A DNA stretch of 64,000 nucleotides. Origin: Nocardia takedensis NBRC 100417 (lineage in GTDB: Bacteria; Actinomycetota; Actinomycetes; Mycobacteriales; Mycobacteriaceae). A model generated the notes under the pieces. That model worked only from the letters and a program-made list of their open reading frames with translations, did no database searches and had not been told where the DNA came from. Location: the NCBI RefSeq assembly GCF_000308695.1, contig NZ_BAGG01000068.1, positions 1 to 64,000 on the forward strand, written 5' to 3'. Numbering within the stretch: the first letter of the stretch is position 1; every line of letters begins with the position of its first letter. The position numbers and the translations under genes are program-made. This document shows positions 43,692 through 52,473 of the stretch, piece after piece.

Positions 43692-43719
43692 GTCTTATCC
43701 CTTTTCTGGAATGAGTCAA
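43692..43719 (-). promoter_or_regulatory. furA-katG promoter with FurA-type operator
   Basis: Minus strand: -35 TTGACT (43719-43714), a 16-bp spacer CATTCCAGAAAAGGGA, and -10 TAAGAC (43697-43692), followed seven bases later by the furA GTG. The AT-rich spacer is very like the sequence at mycobacterial furA promoters, where FurA binds. Confidence 0.8.
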
Positions 43720-43825
43720 GTGAAGTTCGGGCTAAAAATTGTGCCGATTCGATCTATCTCCGCGCGCCGTGAGCTCGTAGTGGCCGACGAAACCGCAGGT
43801 GGACAGGGGTGCGTGCGGACACGCG

Positions 43826-43858
43826 GGAGCCCGCCGCCCAAAAGGGTCGGCGGGCTCC
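43826..43858. terminator. Strong hairpin after the TauD-type gene
   Basis: GGAGCCCGCCG (43826-43836) pairs with CGGCGGGCTCC (43848-43858), and inside it CCC pairs with GGG over an AAAA loop. It starts 26 bp beyond the dioxygenase stop on the minus strand. Confidence 0.8.
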
Positions 43859-43883
43859 GTGGGTGGTCGGCGGGCGCGGCGAG

Positions 43884-44825
43884 TCAGGAGCCGAAGAACG
43901 GCTCACCCTCGAGCGACTCCGACTTGCGGCCGTCCACGCCCTCGGGCACATCGCCCTCGAGGGTGACCCGGTAGAGCACGCGGTCGTGGTCGAGATGGCC
44001 CGCGTCGGGGATAGCCAGGTGCGCGGTGGCGCGGTTGTCCCAGAACGCGACGCTGCCCGGTTGCCAGCGGAAGCGCACCGTGTACTCGGTGCGGGTGGCC
44101 TCCTCCCACAGCGCCTCGAGCAGATGCGAGCTCAACCGGGGGCCGAGATCGCGGATGCTCTTGGCTTTGCGGGTGAAACCGGGGCTGACGAACAGCGCGC
44201 GCTCACCGGTCTCCGGGTGCACCCGCACCACCGGGTGGAAGGTGCGCAGCGGTTTGTTCGAGATCACCTCGCCGCGCGCACTGCCCCTGGCCGCGCGATT
44301 CTCGAACGTGTGCTCCGCGTCGAGGGTGTCGACGAATTCGCGCAGACGCTCGGGCAGATTCTCGTAGGCCGCGACGAGATTGGTCCACGCCGTGTCACCG
44401 CCGTACGGGGGCAGGATGTCCGAGCGCAGAATCGAGAACGCGGGCGGATTGACCAGCGCGGTGACGTCGGTGTGCCAACTGCTGTCGTAGGAGGTGCGCC
44501 TGCGACCGTAGAGTTCGTCGTAACGCCTGCTGTCGATCGGCAGGATCTCCGGAAATCCCGCGGGCGGATTCTCCTCGTACGGATGCGCCGGGGTGACTTT
44601 TCCGAATCGGCGCGCGAAAGCGATCTGTTCGGCATGGCCGATGGACTGGTCGCGGAAGAACACGACCTTCCATTGCAGCAGTGCCCGCCGGATCTGCGCG
44701 ATCACCTCCTCGGACAACTCGGCCGCCAGATCGACGCCGGAGATCTCCGCGCCGGTGTAGCCGGACAAAGGCTGCACGCCGATCGCGGATTCGGCGGAAA
44801 TCGGTTGTACCGCAGTGCTCGTCAT
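43884..44825 (-). CDS. TauD/TfdA-family 2-oxoglutarate-dependent dioxygenase
   Basis: A 313-residue Fe(II)/2-oxoglutarate dioxygenase. Iron ligands are the HxD in SSWHTDVTALVNPP and the distal His in WDNRATAHLAIPD; the 2-oxoglutarate arginine is in DHDRVLYRVTL. The core resembles alkylsulfatase/taurine-type enzymes that release sulfite or sulfate from organosulfur compounds (the Rv3406 type in M. tuberculosis). Sulfur scavenging is supported by the divergent gene, a flavin monooxygenase of a family often used in desulfurisation. ATG 44825 is used; an in-frame GTG 12 bases upstream is an alternative. Confidence 0.85.
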   Translation of the reverse strand: MTSTAVQPISAESAIGVQPLSGYTGAEISGVDLAAELSEEVIAQIRRALLQWKVVFFRDQSIGHAEQIAFARRFGKVTPAHPYEENPPAGFPEILPIDSRRYDELYGRRRTSYDSSWHTDVTALVNPPAFSILRSDILPPYGGDTAWTNLVAAYENLPERLREFVDTLDAEHTFENRAARGSARGEVISNKPLRTFHPVVRVHPETGERALFVSPGFTRKAKSIRDLGPRLSSHLLEALWEEATRTEYTVRFRWQPGSVAFWDNRATAHLAIPDAGHLDHDRVLYRVTLEGDVPEGVDGRKSESLEGEPFFGS

Positions 44826-45095
44826 CGGACCCACCACCTGTCGTCGTTCGGGAGAGGACGTGCTCGAAGCGTAGGTCCACGCCTGGGGCCCGCCCCCGGT
44901 TGCGATCGCGAAGATCGGCTACACGAACCGTGCAGTTCGGCTTGAACACCCGCCGTGAACGCGGGGAACGCGCTGTCCGCGCCCGCCTTTGGAATCACCC
45001 GGATTCGGTCGCTTGTCCGCGATACCGGCCGCGACGCAGGGTAGAGGCGAACTGTGTTCGCGGCGCGAACCCCCGATATCGTCACGGAGCCAGGA

Positions 45096-46086
45096 ATGCC
45101 ACAGGACAGACTGTTTCTCAACGTCGGGGTCAACAGCACCGGCTACCACCGCAATTCGTGGTCCGCGCCCGGGCAGCGCTGGGACCGGTTCCTGTCGACC
45201 GAGCACTACCTCGCGGTGACCGAACTCGCGCACCGCGGCACCTTCGACGCGATATTCCTGTCCGACCATCCGGCGCTGCAACGCGCCGAGACCAGCAGGC
45301 CGCTGCATTCACTGGACCCGATCGTCCTGTTCACCGCGCTGACCGCCCGCGTCCCCGATATCGGCGTGGTGATCACCGCGTCGAGTTCCTACAATTCCCC
45401 CTACAATCTCGCGCGCCGGTTGGCCAGTCTCGACCACCTCTCCGGCGGTCGGGTGATCTGGAACGTGGTGTCGAGTTTCAATCCCGACATCGCCGCGAAT
45501 TTCGGCGCCGAACCCTTGCCGGACCGCGCCGCGCGCGATCGCCCACGGCCGCGACCCGGATGCCGTGCGGTTGCTGCCCGGTCTGGTCCCGATCGTCGCG
45601 GACAGCACCGAGGCGGCGTTGCGCGCGCAAGAACGGCTCAACGGCCACCCCGACGAGGAGTCGCTGCTGCGCGAATTCGCCGCGGCGCACGGTCTGCCCG
45701 CCGACCCGGACGCCGTCCTCACCGTCGACCGGTTCCCGGTGGATCCGGACCGGCAGCAGCCCGTCGGCTTCGCCCGGTCGCTGCACGAAGTGGTCGCCAC
45801 CGAGCGGATCACGCTGCGGCAGTTGGCCCGTCGCGTGGAGGGCGGGCACCGGTTGGTGCTGGGCACGCCCGCCGAGGTCGCCGAGCAGATCCTGGACTGG
45901 TGGCGCGCGGGCGTGGTCGACGGCTTCACCGTCCAGCCGCCCTCGCTGCCGGGGGATCTGCGGGTCTTCGTCGACGAGGTGATCCCGCTGCTGCGCGCCG
46001 CGGGCGCTTTCCCGTCGACCTACACCGAATCCACGGTGCGCGCCCGCTTCGGACTGCCGCGCGTGGCGGTCCGAGCCGAGCGTTGA
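45096..46086 (+). pseudogene. NtaA/DszA-type FMN monooxygenase with internal deletion
   Basis: Two frames belong to one LLM-class (bacterial luciferase-like) monooxygenase of the NtaA/SnaA/DszA family. The first (ATG 45096) runs FLNVGVNSTGYHRNSW, LSDHPALQRAETS and WNVVSSFNPDIAANFGAEPL. It breaks at about 45521-45545. Coding then continues in the +1 frame with AHGRDPDAVRLLPGLVPIV, GTPAEVAEQILDWW and VDGFTVQPPSLPGDL. Family members are about 440 residues, but only about 325 can be accounted for. The missing stretch (roughly 120 or more residues, including the region after the FMN loop) plus the frame change point to a deletion. Such an enzyme would have desulfurised organics with a flavin reductase. 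Confidence 0.8.
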
Positions 46087-46169
46087 CCCGCGGGACGGTC
46101 GGAGCGCACGCGTGAGGCGCCGATCGGGCTGCCCGGCATCGCTGTTCCGGTCGAGCGCCGGCGGGCCGC

Positions 46170-47114
46170 TCACGCCGCGGCGGCCACCGGGGTGGGATCG
46201 GCGACGGCGCGCGAGAGCAGGCGGGTCAGTGCTTCGGCGACCGGCGCGGGCCGCTCGAACAGCACCGAGTGACCCGCGCCCTCGATCAGCACCAGATCGG
46301 CGTAGTCGACGGCGGCGGCCATCGCGACCGAATGCGCGGGCGGGGTCATGAGGTCGGCCGAACCGCACAGCACCACCGTCGGAACACGGGACAGGATCGG
46401 CAGCGCGTCGCGGCGGTCGTAATCCATGAACTCCCGCAGGAACCCGGCCATCGTCACGATCGGCGTCTGGTTGTGCATCGCGTTGGCCAGGGCCAGCACC
46501 TGTGGGCCGACGCGGCGGTCGCCGAATTCGGCGGTGCGGATGACCGGGCCGAACACCCGGCCCGCCACTTTCTTCACGCGCTGCATGAGGCCGGGAGCGT
46601 GTCGCACCGCCCCTTGGAAGGCCGAGACCAGCGGGTTGCGCAGCAGACGTCCGAAGCCCGCGTCGGCGAGTCCGTGCGCGGCGGTCGCGATGAGCGCGAC
46701 CCCGACGACGCGGGAGCCGATGTCGTGCGGGTGGCGCGCGGCGTAGGTGAGCGCGGTCATCCCGCCCATGGAGTGGCCGACCAGCACGACCGGGCCGGTC
46801 GGCACGAGGGCGTCGAGGACTTCGCGCAGGTCGTCGGCGAGCTGGTCCAGGGTGTAGGTGCGGCGGTCGCCCGCGGCGGACTCGCCGTGGCCGCGGTGGT
46901 CGTAGGAGACAACCCGCAGGTCGCCGTGCTCGCGCAGCAGATCGTCGCGCACGGCCGCCCAGGACTCGGCGCGCAGGCAGTGCCCGTGCAGCAGGACCAC
47001 GGTCAGCGCGGCCCGGCGGGGGCCGTACTCGCGGACCGCCAGTCGCACGCCGTCGGCGGTACGGACTTCACCTCGGCGCGCCGCCGAGGCGGTGAGTGCG
47101 GTGATGCTCGCCAT
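46170..47114 (-). CDS. Alpha/beta hydrolase
   Basis: A 314-residue alpha/beta-hydrolase. The oxyanion motif is VVLLHGHCLRAESW; the nucleophile elbow is VVLVGHSMGGMTAL (Ser about 118); the acid is probably in VVLCGSADLMTPP and the His in IEGAGHSVLFERP. The N-terminal GEVRTADGVRLAVREYGP strand pair is typical of epoxide-hydrolase or esterase-like members. Substrate unknown. The tail PTPVAAAA is low-complexity. It is on the same strand as, and 132 bp downstream of, the caspase-WD40 gene. Confidence 0.82.
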   Translation of the reverse strand: MASITALTASAARRGEVRTADGVRLAVREYGPRRAALTVVLLHGHCLRAESWAAVRDDLLREHGDLRVVSYDHRGHGESAAGDRRTYTLDQLADDLREVLDALVPTGPVVLVGHSMGGMTALTYAARHPHDIGSRVVGVALIATAAHGLADAGFGRLLRNPLVSAFQGAVRHAPGLMQRVKKVAGRVFGPVIRTAEFGDRRVGPQVLALANAMHNQTPIVTMAGFLREFMDYDRRDALPILSRVPTVVLCGSADLMTPPAHSVAMAAAVDYADLVLIEGAGHSVLFERPAPVAEALTRLLSRAVADPTPVAAAA

Positions 47115-47246
47115 GGTGACTCCGATTCGCCGGGTGGGGGACTTCTCCCACTCTGCGCCGCCCGCGCCCGCCTCGGCAGGCCCCCGAAGGTGCGGGTCCG
47201 GGCACCGAGGTGGCGTCGAACCCCACCCAGGTGTTGGCGGCCGCGC

Positions 47247-50200
47247 TCAGCGCCCCCGGGTGAGGACGACGATGTCGTTGCCCAGTCCGAGGATGATCTC
47301 CGCGGACGGACCGACCGCCACCGTCGGCTGCGGAATCGGGCAGTCGATGATCGCGGTCGCCGACCCCGGTCCCGTCGCCGCGTGCACGGTGTGCAGGTGG
47401 CGGGCGATGGTGGCGCGTTCGGTGCCGGTGGCCAGGTCCCAGATCCGCACGGTGTTGTCGATGCCGGTGCTGATCGCCAGTGGCCGGTCGCCCAGGTGCG
47501 CGACGACGACGGCGATCACCTCGCTGGTGTGTCCGGTGAGGGTGGCCCGTTCGCGGGCGGTGGTGAGGTCCCAGATGCGCACGGTGTGGTCGTCGCTCGC
47601 GGTGACCGCGACGGGGCGGTCGCCGAGGGCGGTGACGGCCAGGGCGTTGACCGCTTCGGTGTGTCCGGACAGGGTGGCGCGGTGGGTGCCGGTGGCCAGG
47701 TCCCAGATCCGCACGGTGGCGTCCTCGCCCGCGCTGACGGCGACGGCGTGTCCTTCGACGGTGGTGCAGGCGACCGCGTTGACCCAGCGGCTGTGTCCGG
47801 TGAGGGTGGCGCGCTGGGTGGCGGTGGCCAGATCCCAGACGCGCACGGCGTCGTCGTGGGCGGTGGTGACGGCGAGCGCGCGCCCGTCGACGTGGGCCAC
47901 CGCCATCGCGATCACCACGCTGGTGTGCCCGGTGAGCGCGCCGCACTGGGTGGCGGTGCGCAGATCCCACAGTCTGACGGTTTCGTCCCGGCCCGCGGTG
48001 ACTGCGATCGGATGGCCGTGGACGTGGGTGACGGCGACCGCGTTGACCAGCATGGTGTGTCCGGTGAGGACCGTGCAGGACGTCTGGCCGGTGAGATCCC
48101 AGACGCGCACGGTGTTGTCCCAACTCGTGGTGACGGCGACCGGTCGACCCGACAGTTCGGCCACCGAGACCCGGTGGATCGGTCGGGTGTGCCCGGCGAG
48201 GACGGCGCGTTCGGCGGCGTCGGTGAGATCCCACACGCGCACGGTGTTGTCCCGGCCGGTGGTCAGCGCGACGGGCGTGCGGTCTATGTCGGCGACCGCG
48301 ACCGCCGCCAGCCATCCGTTGTCGTTGCCGTTGTCGGTCGCGCCGGGTGTGGTGTCCAGGTCCCAGACGCGCGCGGTGCGGTCCTCGCCGGTGGTGATCG
48401 CCACCGGGTGTCCGTCGACGTCGGCCACGGCGACGGCGATGACCGGGGCGGTGTGCCCGGTGAGCGTCTCGCGCGGTGTGGCGCCGGTGAGGTTCCAGAT
48501 CCGGGCGGTGCGGTCCTGGCCGGTGGTGATCGCGACCGGTTGCCCGTCGATGTCGGCGACCGCGCCCGCGATCACCCAACTGGTGTGTCCGCGCAGGACG
48601 GCTCGTTGGGTGTGGGCGAACAGATCCCAGACGCGGACGGTGTGGTCGTCGCCTGCGGTGACGGCGACGGGGCGGCCGTCGAGGCGGGTGGTCGCGACCG
48701 CGCCGACCGCGCCGGCGTGCCCGGTCAGGACGGCGGTCTGGGTGCCGGTGCGCAGGTCCCAGACGCGGACTGTCTCGTCCTGGCTCGTGGTGACGGCGAT
48801 CGGGATGCCGTCGATGTCGAGGGTGGCGACGGCGTTGAGCCAGCTCTCGTGTCCGCGCAGGACGGCGCGTTCGGTGCCGGTGGCGAGGTCCCAGACGCGG
48901 GCGGTGTGGTCGTCGCCGGTGGTGACGGCGACGGGGCGGCCGTCGATCCGCGTGCAGGTCACGGCGTCGACCCAGCCGGTGTGTCCGGTCAGGACGGCTC
49001 GGGTGGTCGCGGTGTGCAGGTCCCAGATCCGTGCGGTGTGGTCGTCGCTGGTGGTGACCGCGACGGGGTGGCCGTCGAGGTCGGTGACGGCGACGGAGTT
49101 GACCGGTTCGGTGTGTCCGGTCAGGACGGCGGTCTCGGTGGCGTCGGTGAGGTCCCAGACGCGGGCGGTGTGGTCGTTGCTGGTGGTGATCGCGACGGGG
49201 CGGTGTTCGAGGGTGGTGCAGACGACGTCGTTGACCCAGCCGCGGTGGCCTTGCAGGACGGCGCGTTCGGAGGCGGTGGCCAGGTCCCAGATGCGGGCGG
49301 TCTCGTCCTTGCTGGTGGTGACGGCGACGTGGTGCCCGTCGACGCGGTGGACGGCGACGGCGTTGACCGCGAGGGCGTGTCCGGCGAGGGTGCCGCGGTG
49401 GGCGCGGTGGGTGAGATTGCCGGTGGCCCACCGTGGTTGCCAGATCAGGGTGCGGTTGAGTTCGCGCAGTTGGTCCTCGGCGTGGAAGCGGGCGGCGTCC
49501 AGGGCCAGGACCTGGCGGCGGCGCGCGGACGGCAGGGTGCGGTGGCGGTCGGCCGAGCAGCGGTAGATGGCGCGGGTCAGGCGACCGGTTTCGGTGGCGA
49601 TCGTGGGGAGGGCGGCGAGCAGGGCTTCGGGGACGGCGTGGACGAGGTAGTCCATGTCGGCGATCAGGTCGTCGAGTCGGGCGGCGTGGGCGGCGTGGGT
49701 CGCCAAGTGGCGCAACGTGTACGGGTGGGCGCGTGACCAGTCGCGGTGTCCGTCGGCGGTGACGGGGACGCGTCCGCGCAGCACTTCGAAGAAGGCGGTG
49801 TGCACGGTGATCGGGTCGTGGTCGCCTTTGAGGTATTCGGCCATCGCGCGGTGATAGGGGCGGTAGGCCGAGCGTCCGGCCTCGGTGGATTCGACCATGA
49901 ACGATTCGGCGTTGCGGCGCAGCCACATCAGGTCGTCGTCGGTGTAGTCCGCGCCCGCGATGCGCGAGGCCAGCGGCGCCCACAGGTCTTCCCAGGGCAG
50001 GCCCTCGCCTTCGGCGAAAGCCAAGGGACGCAGCAGCGCTCGCGCCTTGTCGGCGTTCTCGCGCAGCCGTGATTCCAGGTCGAGGTGCATCGCCTGGTCG
50101 AGCAGCTTGGGCAGTGAGCGTTGCCAGTCCAGGTCGTAGGGATCTGGGATCCGCGGGTCGGCGGCGAGTGTCTCGGTGACCGTGCGCGCCACCAGGAACG

Positions 50201-51743
50201 AGGGCGCCGACTGCGCGGCGACGGCGTGGGCGATCGCGCCGACGAAGACGCCATCCAGGCGGGCGTACACGGTTTCGGGTGTGCCCTCGACCAGTCCGCG
50301 ACGCACGTAGGCCGCCAGTGCGGGGAAGTCGACGTAGTCGGGGGCGTCCAGATCGATCGCATCGGCGCGGTCGGCGCGCAGCGCCTTCAACAGATCGGGT
50401 CTGGTCCCGACCAGCAGGCGGAAACTGCCGCCGCAGTGATGCACCAACGGCCACAGCAACTCCCGGACCAGTTCGTCGGGATTCTCGGCTTCGTCGAGTG
50501 CGTCGATCAGCACCGTCATCGTGCCCTCGCGCCGCCGCAGCGCGCCGACCAGTTCGGTCCCCTTGCCCGCGGGAACGTCGGCGGCGGCGGCGATCCCGGC
50601 CCGCACCTCCTCGACGCTGAGCCGTCGCGCGTGGAAGGCGACGTCCACCGACCCCGGCGGCGGAACGGCGGCCTCGGGCAGACCCAAGGTGGCGGTCGGG
50701 ACGATGCGGCGGTACTCCGGGTGGGTCAGCGTGGCGATCAGTCCCAGCACGGCGGACTTGCCGGACCCCGGCGCACCGGTCACCGCGAGCAGCGGACGGG
50801 CCGCGCGCGGTTCGCTGAGCCAGGCGCTGATGTCGGTGAGCGCGCGATGGCGTCCGCAGAACCACCAGAAACGCGGGTCCGTGCTGCCACGGGCCAGCGG
50901 GAGCAGGCGGTTGCGGAACTCGTCGTCGCGGCGGGTGCTGTGGGATTCGCGTTCGGCCACCCGGGCCAGCACCAAATCGACCTCGGAGGGCTTGCGGCGC
51001 GGATTGGGCAGGAACGGGGGGACCGGTCCGCTGCCGCGCACATGGTGGAATTCCACGCGCTGCTCCCGGCTCAGCTCCGGATTGCGTTGCAGCGCCTTGG
51101 TGATGGTGTCCAGCGGCAGCGTATCGGGGATCTCGCCCGCGGTCGCTCCCGACTCGGCCGCCTCGCGGAACAGTCGCGGGAACACCCCGGCGCGGGCGAA
51201 CTGCCGCGGCTGGGTGGAGGTGATCACCACCACGCCGTTGTCGGGTTCGTCGCGCCAGTGACCGGTCACGGCGGTGGCCGAGGCGGCGGCGAATTCCGCG
51301 CCGCCCTGTCCCGAATAGCAGGTGTCCAGGATCAACAGCAACCGCCGCACCGGCGTGCCCAGCAACATGACCCGCGCGAGTTCGGTGGTCGTCATCGCGG
51401 AGGGCAGGTCGGCCGGGTCGGTGTCGGAGGTCACCAGCACGTACTCGCCGGTCTGATCGAGGCGGTGGCCGTGCCCGGTGAAGTAGAACACCACGATGTC
51501 CTGCGGGCGCAGGTCGCCGCGGATGCAGAAACCGCGCAACTCCTTGCGGAGCTGGAACTGCGTGGGGTTCATGCCGAGGGTGGTGACGAATTCGTAGCCG
51601 AACCGCTCGGTGAACAGCTCGATCATCTGCTCGCGCGCCTGCTCGAGCCCCGGACGGTTCCAGTGCGGGGCCTCGGTGTGCGTCGCGACTGCGGTGGCCA
51701 GCAGGTACCGCCGCGGCTGTTCGCCGTGGTCAGGGGCGGTCAT
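47247..51743 (-). CDS. Caspase-NTPase-WD40 protein
   Basis: A 1498-residue multidomain protein. Residues about 10-230 form a C14 caspase-like domain with the catalytic His in YFTGHGHRLDQ (H91) and Cys in LILDTCYSGQGG (C142). Residues about 290-620 are an NTPase with Walker A GAPGSGKS (323-330) and Walker B VLIDALDEAE. A helical linker leads to about 15 WD40 repeats (about 780-1480), each near 44 residues and ending in variants of ARVWDLATGTE. Proteins of this build are thought to be signal-activated proteases in bacterial conflict or programmed cell death; no target is evident here. ATG 51743 follows GGGGGTGGG. Confidence 0.85.
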   Translation of the reverse strand: MTAPDHGEQPRRYLLATAVATHTEAPHWNRPGLEQAREQMIELFTERFGYEFVTTLGMNPTQFQLRKELRGFCIRGDLRPQDIVVFYFTGHGHRLDQTGEYVLVTSDTDPADLPSAMTTTELARVMLLGTPVRRLLLILDTCYSGQGGAEFAAASATAVTGHWRDEPDNGVVVITSTQPRQFARAGVFPRLFREAAESGATAGEIPDTLPLDTITKALQRNPELSREQRVEFHHVRGSGPVPPFLPNPRRKPSEVDLVLARVAERESHSTRRDDEFRNRLLPLARGSTDPRFWWFCGRHRALTDISAWLSEPRAARPLLAVTGAPGSGKSAVLGLIATLTHPEYRRIVPTATLGLPEAAVPPPGSVDVAFHARRLSVEEVRAGIAAAADVPAGKGTELVGALRRREGTMTVLIDALDEAENPDELVRELLWPLVHHCGGSFRLLVGTRPDLLKALRADRADAIDLDAPDYVDFPALAAYVRRGLVEGTPETVYARLDGVFVGAIAHAVAAQSAPSFLVARTVTETLAADPRIPDPYDLDWQRSLPKLLDQAMHLDLESRLRENADKARALLRPLAFAEGEGLPWEDLWAPLASRIAGADYTDDDLMWLRRNAESFMVESTEAGRSAYRPYHRAMAEYLKGDHDPITVHTAFFEVLRGRVPVTADGHRDWSRAHPYTLRHLATHAAHAARLDDLIADMDYLVHAVPEALLAALPTIATETGRLTRAIYRCSADRHRTLPSARRRQVLALDAARFHAEDQLRELNRTLIWQPRWATGNLTHRAHRGTLAGHALAVNAVAVHRVDGHHVAVTTSKDETARIWDLATASERAVLQGHRGWVNDVVCTTLEHRPVAITTSNDHTARVWDLTDATETAVLTGHTEPVNSVAVTDLDGHPVAVTTSDDHTARIWDLHTATTRAVLTGHTGWVDAVTCTRIDGRPVAVTTGDDHTARVWDLATGTERAVLRGHESWLNAVATLDIDGIPIAVTTSQDETVRVWDLRTGTQTAVLTGHAGAVGAVATTRLDGRPVAVTAGDDHTVRVWDLFAHTQRAVLRGHTSWVIAGAVADIDGQPVAITTGQDRTARIWNLTGATPRETLTGHTAPVIAVAVADVDGHPVAITTGEDRTARVWDLDTTPGATDNGNDNGWLAAVAVADIDRTPVALTTGRDNTVRVWDLTDAAERAVLAGHTRPIHRVSVAELSGRPVAVTTSWDNTVRVWDLTGQTSCTVLTGHTMLVNAVAVTHVHGHPIAVTAGRDETVRLWDLRTATQCGALTGHTSVVIAMAVAHVDGRALAVTTAHDDAVRVWDLATATQRATLTGHSRWVNAVACTTVEGHAVAVSAGEDATVRIWDLATGTHRATLSGHTEAVNALAVTALGDRPVAVTASDDHTVRIWDLTTARERATLTGHTSEVIAVVVAHLGDRPLAISTGIDNTVRIWDLATGTERATIARHLHTVHAATGPGSATAIIDCPIPQPTVAVGPSAEIILGLGNDIVVLTRGR
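47400..49400 (-). repeat. WD40-coding repeat array (about 15 x 132 bp)
   Basis: Fifteen tandem units of about 132 bp within the caspase-WD40 gene. Each encodes GHT-x-V-x-AVAV...VAVTTG-x-DHTARVWDL. Conservation is high between units at both DNA and protein level, more than propeller folding needs, suggesting recent duplication or gene conversion. One unit (about 48310-48370) has a divergent insertion (PGATDNGNDNGW). Confidence 0.8.
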
Positions 51744-52095
51744 GCCCACCCCCGTCGGTACCGTGCCCGAACACTGCCCGCGCCACCCCGCCCTCCCTGC
51801 GTCACCGGGTCCTCCCCTGAACCTATCGTGACGGCGCGCGAATATGTCACGGTCGCCGAATCCGGTTTCGGACAACGCGTTCCGCGAGGGCGGCGCGCCG
51901 GGGCGACTCGCGCACGGCGGGTCCTCGATTCGCCGGCGACGAATCGAGGTGTTTTCATTCTCGGATTCGGGGTAGACGGCAGATACCCCGAAGGTGACCG
52001 GTATTACGTGTGCCCGGTCACAGTCGGTCTGCCGCACAGACTTCAGTGGAAGGACGAGACACCGGATGCAGGTTTCCGATTCGGAGAACACCGTC
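51744..52095. other. Divergent spacer, caspase-WD40 and cold-shock genes
   Basis: About 350 bp between divergent genes. No convincing gene. The part from about 51920 to 52010 is less GC-rich and probably holds the promoters. No palindrome of note. Confidence 0.45.
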
Positions 52096-52338
52096 ATGTC
52101 GGCAACGTCGGCGCCGGAGTGGCGGCGCGGCATCGTGTCCTGGTTCGACGGACCGAAGGGATTCGGGTTCATCCAGCCCGCGGGAGCGCCGCAGTTGCCG
52201 GTGTTCGTGGAGCACTCCTGTATCGACGCGCCCGGCTACCGGGTCCTCGTGGAAGGCCAGTCGGTGCTGTTCCGTCACCACGTCGGCAGCGGGCGCTCCC
52301 GCGCGGCGGTGGTGCGCCCGCTGCCCGCCGGAGCCTGA
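52096..52338 (+). CDS. Cold-shock-domain protein
   Basis: An 80-residue protein with one cold-shock domain. RNP1 is KGFGFIQP within GIVSWFDGPKGFGFIQ, and RNP2 is VFVEHSCI. The loop between the strands is longer and the end (RSRAAVVRPLPAGA) more basic than in the classical 67-residue CspA. CSD proteins bind single-stranded RNA/DNA and act as RNA chaperones. ATG 52096 lies nine bases after GGAGA; an ATG 30 bases upstream (52066) would add ten residues. Confidence 0.82.
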   Translation: MSATSAPEWRRGIVSWFDGPKGFGFIQPAGAPQLPVFVEHSCIDAPGYRVLVEGQSVLFRHHVGSGRSRAAVVRPLPAGA

Positions 52339-52473
52339 ACCGCGCTGGTCGCGAGTTCGGCTCACCGTGATGCTGATCGCCGCGAGCGCGAAACCGCACG
52401 CCGGAAACGGGTGTGCGCTCGCGCGCGGGCGGCGGTGGCGCGGCACGGGTCCGGGCAGTGGTAGGAAAGGAAC

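Noticed and set aside
47400..49400. The regular repeat pattern as a CRISPR array
   Set aside because: Units are 132 bp, continuous and protein-coding (WD40); there are no spacers. No CRISPR array was seen anywhere in the window.
46269..49736. A plus-strand open frame of 1155 codons antisense to the WD40 region
   Set aside because: Its Gly/Asp/Val-rich periodic sequence mirrors the WD repeats on the other strand; no ribosome site or domain. The minus-strand caspase-WD40 gene explains it.
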